In this document: one piece after another, positions 1 to 8,400 of the stretch
Position numbering within the stretch: position 1 is the stretch's first letter
Layout: the number at the start of each line of letters is the position of its first letter
Source: an uncultured Bacteroidota bacterium
Lineage (GTDB): Bacteria > Bacteroidota > Bacteroidia > UKL13-3
Assembly (NCBI GenBank): GCA_903910445.1
Contig: CAIVZR010000086.1
Span: 1-44,751 of the forward strand
Direction: 5' to 3'
DNA: 44,751 nucleotides
Program-made: the position numbers and the translations under genes
Notes under the pieces: model-generated
The model's database searches: none
What the model saw: only the letters and a program-made list of their open reading frames with translations
What the model was told of the DNA's origin: nothing

Positions 1-31
1 AAGCTCAACGATAAAAGTCTGACGGGTCTAG

Positions 32-315
32 CTATCCGCACTCGCCAATCGGCTGTATTTCTTTCTTTGTCACTAATGCTACTGCATCAATTGGCAGAAA
101 GAGTGTATCCATTATAAAAGAAAATGGCATATCTACCGATGCGACTAGCCAAGGAGGTGCGGATCTCGTGTCATAAAACGTTGATTTTTAATAACCTGAC
201 CATCACATCTTGCCCCTCCATAGGGGTGGCCAGTTCCTCCTATTATTTTTGCTCCCATACTCATACAACTGGATAGAGTGATTGATATCAAATAAATTAA
301 GCCAAAAGCCTTCAT
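32..315 (-). pseudogene. YceK/YidQ-like small lipoprotein, frameshifted
   Basis: The intact upstream frame (ATG at 315; another ATG at 330) encodes a lipoprotein signal ending in LSSC, then a GHPYGGARCDG segment, and stops at 145-147. A different frame continues with DMPFSFIMDTLFLPID and stops at 32-34. These two halves match the order of conserved parts in the E. coli YceK/YidQ family (a YPGVxxD-like segment, then DLPFSxxxDTLLLPID). One extra base in the A5 run (T5 on the plus strand, 185-189) would join them into a protein of about 98 residues. The family is small outer-envelope lipoproteins of unknown function. Either the gene is broken or the base call is wrong; the sequence alone cannot say which. 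The family assignment is from memory of the motif, not from a search. Confidence 0.7.
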
Positions 316-330
316 GATTCTGACGTTCAT

Positions 331-560
331 TAGATAGTCTCTGCATGGTCTATGTCATATAGCCATTTGCCCGATATCGATTGAAGGGCAAACTTTAGAG
401 ACTATTAGCATTGATGATGCTATATGTGCAAAACCTTTAGAACAAGGTATCGAAAAATAATACCTTAAGAATCGTTATATGAAAGAGAGGCTAAATATAC
501 GGGAGGGGAAAGCATAAATACGTGGTTCTCTATGTTTTCGTATGAACAACCACTGGCAAC
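331..560. other. intergenic stretch without a recognised gene
   Basis: No credible gene on either strand. A start-less open stretch of about 40 codons on the plus strand, ending near 449, is not supported by a start codon, a promoter or any recognisable motif. Confidence 0.5.
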
Positions 561-595
561 AAAAAACCCTTTAAGCTTTAAGCAAAAAAGGGTTT
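561..595 (-). terminator. terminator after tRNA-Asn
   Basis: Inverted repeat AAACCCTTT (564-572) with AAAGGGTTT (587-595), followed on the minus strand by a run of six T (561-566). It lies downstream of the minus-strand tRNA-Asn. Confidence 0.7.
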
Positions 596-618
596 CTGTT
601 CTACGGCGAAGCAAAATA

Positions 619-695
619 TGGCTCCCTGACCTGGGCTCGAACCAGGGACCTAGTGATTAACAGTCACTCGCTCTAACCAGCTGAGCTATCAAGGA
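619..695 (-). tRNA. tRNA-Asn (anticodon GTT)
   Basis: A full cloverleaf on the minus strand. The acceptor strand TCCTTGA pairs with TCAGGGA (one T-G wobble), the discriminator is G, and CCA is encoded (619-621). The D arm reads AGCTCAGCTGGTTAGAGC and the T loop contains GGTTCGAGCC. The anticodon loop CTGTTAA gives anticodon GTT (plus-strand aac at 659-661), which decodes AAC/AAU asparagine codons. A promoter box lies 36 bases upstream and a terminator downstream, so it is a single-gene unit. Confidence 0.97.
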
Positions 696-730
696 AGATA
701 TCGGACCACGTCCGTATTTTTTAAGGAGTG

Positions 731-738
731 CAAAAGTA
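731..738 (-). promoter_or_regulatory. -7 promoter box for tRNA-Asn
   Basis: TACTTTTG on the minus strand fits the Bacteroidota -7 consensus TAnnTTTG. It is 36 bases before the tRNA 5' end. No clear TTG -33 element was seen. Confidence 0.5.
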
Positions 739-761
739 TGAAATAGTCTGAAAATAAAAAA

Positions 762-769
762 TATCTTTG
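762..769 (+). promoter_or_regulatory. -7 promoter box for the PfkB-family kinase
   Basis: TATCTTTG fits TAnnTTTG and ends 13 bases before the ATG at 783, so the 5' leader is only a few bases long. Confidence 0.6.
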
Positions 770-782
770 CAAAAATATTTTT

Positions 783-1691
783 ATGAGTCTATTAAGTATC
801 GGAACCGTCGCTTTCGACGCCATTGAAACGCCTTTTGGCAAAACAGATAAAATAATCGGTGGAGCAGCTACCTATATCTCGCTCTCTGCCTCTTATTTCA
901 CCCAAAACCTGAACCTGGTTGCGGTAGTAGGTGAAGACTTCCCCGCGGAATACATCGCGCTATTGAATTCAAAAGGTATCAATACCGACGGATTGCAAAT
1001 TAAAAAAGGGGAGAAATCCTTTTTCTGGAGTGGCAAATATCATAATGATATGAATGGCCGCGATACTTTAATCACCGAATTAAACGTGCTCGCCGACTTC
1101 GACCCCATTATTCCTGCTTCCTACCAAAACTGTGAATACCTCATGCTGGGTAACCTTACCCCCATGGTTCAGGAAACAGTAATCAACCGCCTTGCCAAAC
1201 GCCCTAAGCTCGTAGTGCTCGATACCATGAACTTCTGGATGGATGTGGCGCTGGAGGATTTAAAACGCGTGTTGACCAAGGTGGATGTGCTCACCATCAA
1301 CGACGAAGAAGCACGCCAGTTAAGTGGTGAATCTAACCTCTTGAAAGCTGCTCGCAAAGTATTGACCATGGGACCTAAAACCCTGATCATTAAAAAGGGG
1401 GAACATGGTGCATTGCTTATCAATGATAATGATAAATTTTACGCTCCCGGTCTTCCATTGGAAGAAGTATTTGATCCAACAGGTGCTGGTGATACGTTTG
1501 CTGGTGGCTTTATTGGCTACCTGGCAAGTACAGGAGATTTGAGTTTCGAGAACATGAAAAGAGCGGTGATCCACGGTTCGGCCATGGCTTCGTTCTGTGT
1601 TGAGAAATTTGGAACAGAGAATTTATTGAACTTGAATAAGCAAATGATTGCCGATCGCGTGGCGGAGTTCTCTAAGTTGGTGAACTTCTAA
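783..1691 (+). CDS. PfkB/ribokinase-family carbohydrate kinase
   Basis: A cytoplasmic ATP-dependent kinase of the ribokinase/PfkB superfamily, 302 residues, the usual length. The N-terminal GGAATYISLSASYF is the substrate-side glycine-rich region. The C-terminal DPTGAGDTFAGGF is PfkB signature 2, with the anion hole and the catalytic Asp in GAGD. The ADP/ATP-side segment TINDEEARQLSG is also typical. The substrate (sugar, nucleoside or other) cannot be read from the sequence. The gene is monocistronic with its own promoter box and runs toward pdxH on the opposite strand; the two stop codons overlap (TAA 1689-1691, TAG on the minus strand at 1688-1690). Confidence 0.9.
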   Translation: MSLLSIGTVAFDAIETPFGKTDKIIGGAATYISLSASYFTQNLNLVAVVGEDFPAEYIALLNSKGINTDGLQIKKGEKSFFWSGKYHNDMNGRDTLITELNVLADFDPIIPASYQNCEYLMLGNLTPMVQETVINRLAKRPKLVVLDTMNFWMDVALEDLKRVLTKVDVLTINDEEARQLSGESNLLKAARKVLTMGPKTLIIKKGEHGALLINDNDKFYAPGLPLEEVFDPTGAGDTFAGGFIGYLASTGDLSFENMKRAVIHGSAMASFCVEKFGTENLLNLNKQMIADRVAEFSKLVNF

Positions 1692-2323
1692 GGAGCCAAA
1701 CGCTCCCGCTTCCATCCTGTAGCTGTTTTGAGGTAGTGTAACCGGTCGTGAAAACGACTTGCTCTGCCTTGCCAAAATTCTATTTCATTCGGAGTTAATA
1801 AATACCCTCCCCAATTTTCAGGAAAAGGCACCTTGCCTCCTTCATATTGTGCCACCAGGCGCTGATGCAAAGATTCCAAGGGTTCCTTGCTTTGAATTAC
1901 CTTGCTTTGTGGTGATATCAAGGCACTCACCTGACTGGTAAAGGGTCGGCTATAGAAATATTTTTCGCTTTCTTCCTTGCTTATTTTTTGAATGGTACCA
2001 TCAATTCGAACCTGACGAGCGAGTTCCAACCAGGAGAAAACCAATGCTGCTTGCGGGTTCTCAGCCATCTCCTGCGCTTTGCGACTTTCATAGTTGGTGA
2101 AAAATACAAAACCTTCGGAGGTGGCTCCTTTCAGTAATACGATGCGTGCCGACGGGCGACCATCTAGGGTGGCTGTTGCCAGGGTCATGGCATTGGGTTC
2201 TGGAACTTCTGCCTGCACCGCTTCTTCAAACCACTGGTGAAACTGCTCCATCGCATCTTCTTTGGCATCCATTTCATTAAAGGGCTTCATCAGGTAATCC
2301 CGACGCATATCCGCTATATTCAT
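1688..2323 (-). CDS. pdxH: pyridoxamine 5'-phosphate oxidase
   Basis: An FMN enzyme that oxidises pyridoxamine or pyridoxine 5'-phosphate to pyridoxal 5'-phosphate, the last step of B6 synthesis and salvage. Recognisable parts are MRRDYLMKPF, PNAMTLATATLDGRPSARIV, GFVFFTNYESRKAQEM (FMN phosphate site), the Q-S stretch ALISPQSKVI, and the C-terminal EFWQGRASRFHDR and WKRERLAP. I chose the ATG at 2323 (MNIADMRRDYLMK, 211 residues), which matches the family N terminus. A TTG at 2374 would add 17 non-conserved residues. Its product feeds PLP enzymes such as glyA in this window, but the genes are not linked. Confidence 0.95.
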   Translation of the reverse strand: MNIADMRRDYLMKPFNEMDAKEDAMEQFHQWFEEAVQAEVPEPNAMTLATATLDGRPSARIVLLKGATSEGFVFFTNYESRKAQEMAENPQAALVFSWLELARQVRIDGTIQKISKEESEKYFYSRPFTSQVSALISPQSKVIQSKEPLESLHQRLVAQYEGGKVPFPENWGGYLLTPNEIEFWQGRASRFHDRLHYLKTATGWKRERLAP

Positions 2324-2351
2324 AATCGATTCAATTTTAAAATTAATTCCC

Positions 2352-2373
2352 TGATTGATCAATTTATCAATCA
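2352..2373 (-). promoter_or_regulatory. 8-bp inverted repeat at the predicted pdxH mRNA 5' end
   Basis: TGATTGAT (2352-2359) and ATCAATCA (2366-2373) form a perfect inverted repeat with a 6-base loop. It starts about where the pdxH transcript should begin (-7 box at 2380-2387). It could be an RNA stem-loop or a protein-binding site; no function is known. Confidence 0.35.
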
Positions 2374-2379
2374 AGGATG

Positions 2380-2387
2380 CAAAGTTA
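2380..2387 (-). promoter_or_regulatory. -7 promoter box for pdxH
   Basis: TAACTTTG on the minus strand fits TAnnTTTG and lies 56 bases before the chosen ATG at 2323. Confidence 0.5.
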
Positions 2388-2410
2388 AAGAGAAAGAAAA
2401 GATGTTTTTA

Positions 2411-2450
2411 AAAAAGAAAAGGCGGTACCCATGCACCGCCTTTTCTTTTT
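2411..2450 (-). terminator. terminator after the 877-904-residue-class surface protein gene
   Basis: A perfect 16-bp stem, 2411-2426 with 2435-2450, core GGCGGT/ACCGCC, loop of 8 bases, and T-rich on both strands. It lies just past the stop at 2465 of the minus-strand surface protein gene and upstream of pdxH. Confidence 0.9.
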
Positions 2451-2464
2451 ATTGTTAGATGAAA

Positions 2465-5176
2465 TTAATTTTTTATAACACGTATAATTTGCGACCCCTT
2501 CTCAGAGCGAATTTTCACGAAATAAATTCCCGCTTCCATCTCTTTCATGTCGATGGAAGATTGGCTGCCATCAACAAATATTGAATGAATCATTCGTCCT
2601 GAGGCATCCATGATTTGTAATTGATGCATTCCATAATCAGGGAATTGTAATTTTAAATAATCGGAAACAGGATTCGGAAATGCCTTCACTTGATAATCGT
2701 AACTAAATTCATTAACACCCGTAGGTAAAACAAACAATACTGCCGACATATTCTTACATCCATTGGCACCTCTTACTTCAACAAAATAATTTCCATGCCC
2801 GTTAATATTCAAACTTTGAGAGGTGGAACCACTAATAGGCAATCCATTTTTATACCATTGGTAGGTGGTGGCGGTTGATGAAGTGAGTACATCTACGTTT
2901 CTTGTAATGGTAGGTACCGCAGGCAATAATTTTTCAACGATAGTAACGGGTGCTGATATTTTAAAGCATGGTCCTTCAGTAATTTTTACCGTATATACTC
3001 CAGGTGCTTTTGCAAAATGAACCGAGGTTATTGCTCCACCAACAGCGTTATTATTTCTATACCATTGGTAAACCAATCCTTGAATATTATTGGTTGAAAG
3101 CTGCGTAGAATCGCCGCTGCAGAAGGTGGTATCGCCTACCGCAATAATTGCTATTGGAGAAGGATTGACTGTTACTTTACGCGTTGCTGATGCAACAGCA
3201 CAAATTCCATTATCAACCATGACATAATAAGTTCCACTATCCTTTATTGCCAATGAATTTTGAGTTGCACCATTGATCGCAACACCATCTTTAAACCATT
3301 TATAAGTGGCTCCTGATGTTGATCCCACTTGATAGGTAACTTGGCTATCACTACAAATTACCGCATTGCCCACTGGAGTGATATTGATATTGGGGGCATT
3401 CGGAATGGTGAGTGTTAAAGCATTCGAAGTAATAGTACAACCAGTGCTATTCGATACTTTCAGGGTATAGGTACCCGATTGTGAAGCGGTCACCTGGGTA
3501 TCCGTTGAATTGAATAGTATTCCATCGCGTGACCATTGATAGGTGTAGTTTCCTGTATTGCGTACTTTTAATTCATAAACACAATTTGCTTTAATGGAGT
3601 CGATGAAGTTGGCAGCCGGAGCAATATTTACCTTGATATTCTTAGGGCCAAAGGTGGCTTTGCAACCGCGGTTTGAAATCAAATCAACGGTATAAGCACC
3701 ACTCACTTTTGCATAATAATTTAGACTGGTCGCACCATTGATACTATTACTATTGCGATACCATTGATAGGTTGCGATGGTATCGGTGGTGGATGCAGTA
3801 AGCTTCAAAGAGTCGCCACTGCAAATACTATCCGATACCGCGGTGATACTACCTGTAGGCTGCGCATTAAATGCAATGGCAAGGGTATTGGAGGTATTAT
3901 CACATCCGGTGGTAGTCCCAATTTTTACATAGTAACTACCTGCAGTTTTTACATATAAACCCGAGTCGCTTGTTTGGGTGAGTAATACATTATTCTTATA
4001 CCAGCTGTAGGTAAGATTATTACCTCCAGGTATTTTCAATCGGATACTATCGCCAATACATCCTACAGTGCCATTTAAAGTAGTAAGGGTAGCATCGGGA
4101 CGAATATTAAAGTTGAGTGTTACTGGGGTGGTAATAACATTACATCCATTGGAGTTGGAAACAATGATACGATAGCTTCCCGATGATTTAGCATAGTATT
4201 GATAGCTAATTGCTCCACTAATATTATTACCATCTTTCTGCCATTGATAAGAATAGGTTGCACTATTGAATACGTTGGCTAATAGGATAGAGTCGCCAGT
4301 GCATAAAGCCTGAGCCGAATTATATACAATACCATTGGAAGGATTACCCAAAATAGTTACTGTTTTTGTAGTGTATGCCGAATTTACAATAGCATTTGCT
4401 ACGCGTAACGAACACACTTTATTTCCAGCAGAAGCAAATTTCACCCATACACTCGACAATGCCGAGGTTGCTGGAGTTCCTCCAGGGAAGGTCCACTGAT
4501 ACGTGAGTGGATTGTTGGTGGCACTTCCTTGGAACAAAATAGAGTCGCCTTGACATACGGTATTGACATTTGTGGTAATGCTCGCCACAGGCACATTCGT
4601 TGTTTGAGGAAAACTAAAACTATTAGTGTGAATTTGATCTCCTGCATTGGTTCCACTATTGTTGGTTGCATTCATTGCAATATATAGATTGGCAGTCCCG
4701 GATAGGGTTGCGGGTGCTTTCCAATTGATATTCCATTCGGTACTATCGGTATATAATGCACTGGTACCTGATGAGGTATGCGTCATGTAATCGCGGGTAC
4801 CCGTGGTGAGTTGAACCTTGGTAGAACCTGATGGAACTTGCAGTGTACCTAACTTTGTTGGAGAGGCGTTACTATTGAGCATGGTGGTAGAGAAACCAAA
4901 TTTCACACAACTTGTTTTTCTTGCCACGATTTTTATTTGATAGATAGAATCGGGGATGTATTCACCATTAGTCATGTTGGTGTATACCGAAATATTAGAA
5001 GACCCGCTTACCACTGATTGCCCTGTATGACAAGAGGTGCAGTTTCCTTCACTAGGAGCTCCAGTTAAACCTGTAGGCGCACCCGAGCCATTGGAGATAG
5101 CTTGCTGCACAATAAATGAGAATGCGGCTACAAATAAAATAGTGATGAATTTAAAAGGAGTAGAAATAGATTGCAT
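2465..5176 (-). CDS. T9SS-exported surface protein: choice-of-anchor V (CxxCH), PKD, 7 Ig-like modules
   Basis: 903 residues. Order: signal peptide (1-28); a domain of the 'choice-of-anchor V'/reelin-like type with GAPSEGNCTSCHTG (CxxCH at 46-50); a PKD-like domain (about 196-280, YQWTFPGGTPAT); seven Ig-like modules of about 75-80 residues, most starting near C-x-G-D-S and containing YQWxxN/DG and SGxYxV; and a C-terminal T9SS type A sorting domain (FPNPVSDYLKLQF ... GIYFVKI, ending IIRVIKN). It should cross the outer membrane by T9SS and be held at or released from the surface. CxxCH is the covalent c-type heme motif; His133 in RDYMTHT is also present in the neighbouring paralogue (His132) and could be an axial ligand (inference). 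The gene has its own promoter box and terminator. Ligand and role are unknown. Confidence 0.85.
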   Translation of the reverse strand: MQSISTPFKFITILFVAAFSFIVQQAISNGSGAPTGLTGAPSEGNCTSCHTGQSVVSGSSNISVYTNMTNGEYIPDSIYQIKIVARKTSCVKFGFSTTMLNSNASPTKLGTLQVPSGSTKVQLTTGTRDYMTHTSSGTSALYTDSTEWNINWKAPATLSGTANLYIAMNATNNSGTNAGDQIHTNSFSFPQTTNVPVASITTNVNTVCQGDSILFQGSATNNPLTYQWTFPGGTPATSALSSVWVKFASAGNKVCSLRVANAIVNSAYTTKTVTILGNPSNGIVYNSAQALCTGDSILLANVFNSATYSYQWQKDGNNISGAISYQYYAKSSGSYRIIVSNSNGCNVITTPVTLNFNIRPDATLTTLNGTVGCIGDSIRLKIPGGNNLTYSWYKNNVLLTQTSDSGLYVKTAGSYYVKIGTTTGCDNTSNTLAIAFNAQPTGSITAVSDSICSGDSLKLTASTTDTIATYQWYRNSNSINGATSLNYYAKVSGAYTVDLISNRGCKATFGPKNIKVNIAPAANFIDSIKANCVYELKVRNTGNYTYQWSRDGILFNSTDTQVTASQSGTYTLKVSNSTGCTITSNALTLTIPNAPNINITPVGNAVICSDSQVTYQVGSTSGATYKWFKDGVAINGATQNSLAIKDSGTYYVMVDNGICAVASATRKVTVNPSPIAIIAVGDTTFCSGDSTQLSTNNIQGLVYQWYRNNNAVGGAITSVHFAKAPGVYTVKITEGPCFKISAPVTIVEKLLPAVPTITRNVDVLTSSTATTYQWYKNGLPISGSTSQSLNINGHGNYFVEVRGANGCKNMSAVLFVLPTGVNEFSYDYQVKAFPNPVSDYLKLQFPDYGMHQLQIMDASGRMIHSIFVDGSQSSIDMKEMEAGIYFVKIRSEKGSQIIRVIKN

Positions 5177-5216
5177 ATAAAAATGGTTCGTTATTGATTT
5201 CGAGTTAATTAAGATT

Positions 5217-5224
5217 CAAAAATA
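5217..5224 (-). promoter_or_regulatory. -7 promoter box for the 903-residue surface protein
   Basis: TATTTTTG on the minus strand, 40 bases before the ATG at 5176. With the terminator at 5371-5406 it suggests that the two tandem paralogues are separate transcription units. Confidence 0.45.
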
Positions 5225-5370
5225 AGAATTATGATTTCCAATTTAGGAGTACGTTATTGTTTTACTGAAAAATGACAAGTGTAATTTGAAAATGCATTGC
5301 CAAATTAATGTAAATAATTGAATGCAAAGTGATGAGTTATTAATGCGTGAAAATAGAAGAGATTTGAATT

Positions 5371-5406
5371 AAAAGAAAGAGGCGAAGTTTAAAGACCCCG
5401 CCTCTT
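5371..5406 (-). terminator. terminator after the 1055-residue surface protein gene
   Basis: An 8-bp stem AAGAGGCG (5377-5384) with CGCCTCTT (5399-5406), loop of 14 bases, followed on the minus strand by a T-rich stretch (5371-5376). It is 20 bases beyond the stop at 5427. Confidence 0.75.
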
Positions 5407-5426
5407 ATCTAATAAAAATAAACCAA

Positions 5427-8400
5427 CTAATTTTTAACCACCCTTAAAATTTGTGAAGCCTTGGATGATGAAACCTTCACAAAATAAATTCCTGATTCCA
5501 TGGCGTTGAAATCTAATATTGCTTTACTATCATTTATTTCAGCAGATAGAATAATTCTTCCAGAAGCATCCAAAATGCTAACGGTATGATTACCAAAATC
5601 AGCAAAGTTCAATTTTAAATAATCGGTTACTGGATTTGGAAATGCGCTTACCAAATTGTTTACCACCTCTGGCTCGATACCTGTAGGAACAACAAAGAGT
5701 CCGGCAGAAATATTTTTACAGCCAGCCCCATTGGTTACTTGAACTGTATAGGTTCCATTTCCAGTCACAGTATAACTTTGAGATGTAGCTCCACTGATTG
5801 CAACACCATTTTTAAACCATTGATAGGTGGTTGCAGTACTTGAAGTTAATACATCTACATTACGAGTGATTACGGGTACTGATGGGAATGGATTTTGCGT
5901 TGTGGTAACCGTGATTGAAGTCTTTGCGCAATTACCTAAGGTAACAATAACATCGTATACACCAGAAACTTTTGGATTGATGGCAGTGCCTGTGCTATTG
6001 CTCAAATTAGCACCATCTTTTCTCCATTGGTAGGTAGCTCCTGAAGTAGGAACCACAGTAATGGTAGCGGAGTCGCCCTGACAGAAACTGGTGTTTGATG
6101 AATTCAATGCAGCACTTGGACTAGGATTCACTTTTACATTTCTTACGGCAGAGGTAACAGCGCAGAAGCTATTGGCGACTTGCACGGTATAATTTCCGCT
6201 ATCGGTAACTACTAATGAATTTTGTGTTGCACCATTTATAATTGTACCATTCTTTAACCACTGGTAGGTGGTGTTTGCCGCAGCAGGCGCCTGGTATTTT
6301 ACACTGCTATCATTACAAATTACAGCATTGGCAGCAGGAGTTACAGATGCGTCAGGCAAAGTTGTTGGAACAGTGAGAACCAAACTATTGGTTATTGCAC
6401 TACAACCTGATGCATTGCTGATTTTTAATGAATAAGTGCCACTTTGAGTAACTACAATTTGCGAATCGGTAGTATTGAATACAATACCATTCTTACGCCA
6501 CTCATAATTAAAATTGCCTGAATTTCTAATCTTCACATTATAGGCACAACCTACTTTAACGGAGTCGATGAAATTTGCAGCTGGAGCAGGGTTTACTTTC
6601 ACGTTGCGAACAGACGAATTCACAATACATGCCCCATTATCCACTGCAACATAATAATTGCCACTATCAACTATCGTTAATGAGTTTTGAGTTGCACCAC
6701 TGATCAGTGTTCCATTTTTATACCACTTATATGAGTTTAATCCCGAAGCGGGTACCTGATAGGTGATACCACTACTATCGCTGCATATTACAGCATTGGC
6801 AACGGGGGTGATAGTCGCATTCGGTGCATTCGAAATATTTAGGAATAATGTATTTGTACTTATACTGCATCCAGATGAATTCGTAATCACAACATTGTAA
6901 AATCCACTGGCTGAAGCAGTAATGACGGTATCGGTAGTATTGATTACATTTCCATTTAGTTTCCATTGAAAATTAAAAGAACCTGTATTTCTAATTTTTA
7001 AAGAATAAATGCAACCCACTTTCGTAGAATCAATAAAATTAGTTGCAGGCAATGAATTCACTTTTACCACTTTGATTGAGGTGCCTCCTGAACATCCTCG
7101 GTTGGAAATTAGATCCACTGTATAAGAGCCAAATTGCGAAGCGAAATAATTCTTGCTTACCGCTCCATTAATCACATTACCATTTCTTCTCCATTGATAA
7201 CTAACGATAGTATCCGATGTTACCGTATTTAATAATACTGAATCGCCTTGACATATACTATCTGTAATAGAGGTTATACTTCCTGTAGGTTTATTATAGA
7301 AAGAAAGATTGAAGCTGTTAGATATGGTATTACATCCAGAAGTAGTAAATACTTTTACATAGTAATTACCCGACGTTTTAGCATAATAATTCGAATCGAG
7401 CGTTTGAACTTGTAAGATATTGTCTTTATAAAAATAGTAGCTATAATTAGTTCCACTATTTGCTTTTAAACGGAGACTATCTCCACTGCAAGAAGATACT
7501 CCTGAAGGAGCTGATAGTGTTGCATTTGGTTTCGTATTAAAGTTCAGAGTAACAGGAGGTGATAGTGCCGAACAACCGGCATTCGTTACCAATACACGAT
7601 ATACCCCTGAAAGCTTTGCCTGGTAAGTATTTCCAGTAGCGCCTGAAATGTTATTTCCATCTTTACTCCATTGATAGGTATTACCACTCACATTAGAAAT
7701 AGTAAGTGGAAGCGAATCGCCATCACATAATACTACAGTACTATTGTATGAAATATTTGCTGCTGGAGAAGGATTTATAGTAACCGATTTGGTGGTATAT
7801 GCCGAATACATAATACTATTGGCCACTCTCAAGGAACATACTTTTGTACCTGCGCTAAATTTCACCCATACACTTTGAGATGTAGATGTAGAAGGCGTTC
7901 CACCGGGGAAAGTCCAGCTATACCCTGTTGTATTATTGGTTCCACTTGCAGTAAATTGAATTGAGTCGTTTTGGCAAATGGTACTTACATTAGTTGTAAT
8001 GGTAGCTACAGGTACGTTGGAGGTTTGAGGCAAGGTGAAATTATTCAAGTTGATTTGATCCCCCGAATTGCTACCACTATTATCCGTAGCGTTCATCGCC
8101 ACATAAATTATAGCATCACCTAATGGAGATGAAGGGGCCACCCAAGTGAATGACCAATCGGTACTATCTGTATAAATGGCCGAACTACCCGAGTACGTAT
8201 GTTTTACATAATCGCGCGAACCCGTTGACAATTGAACATTAGTGGCTGCAGAAGGAATTCCCAAGGTGCCTAATTTTGTAGGTGATGCGCTGGTATTAAG
8301 AACAGTGGTTTCAAATCCAAAACGCACACAACCAGAAGTACGCGCTCTAACTGTGATGATATACGTTGAGTCGGGAATATAAACGCCATTGGTAGCACTA

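Noticed and set aside
331-460. Open stretch on the plus strand ending near 449
   Set aside because: No start codon and no motif; too short to call.
1320-1574. Reading frames opposite the PfkB gene and other opposite-strand frames of 60-120 codons across the window
   Set aside because: They lie inside strongly supported genes, lack motifs and do not have promoter boxes.
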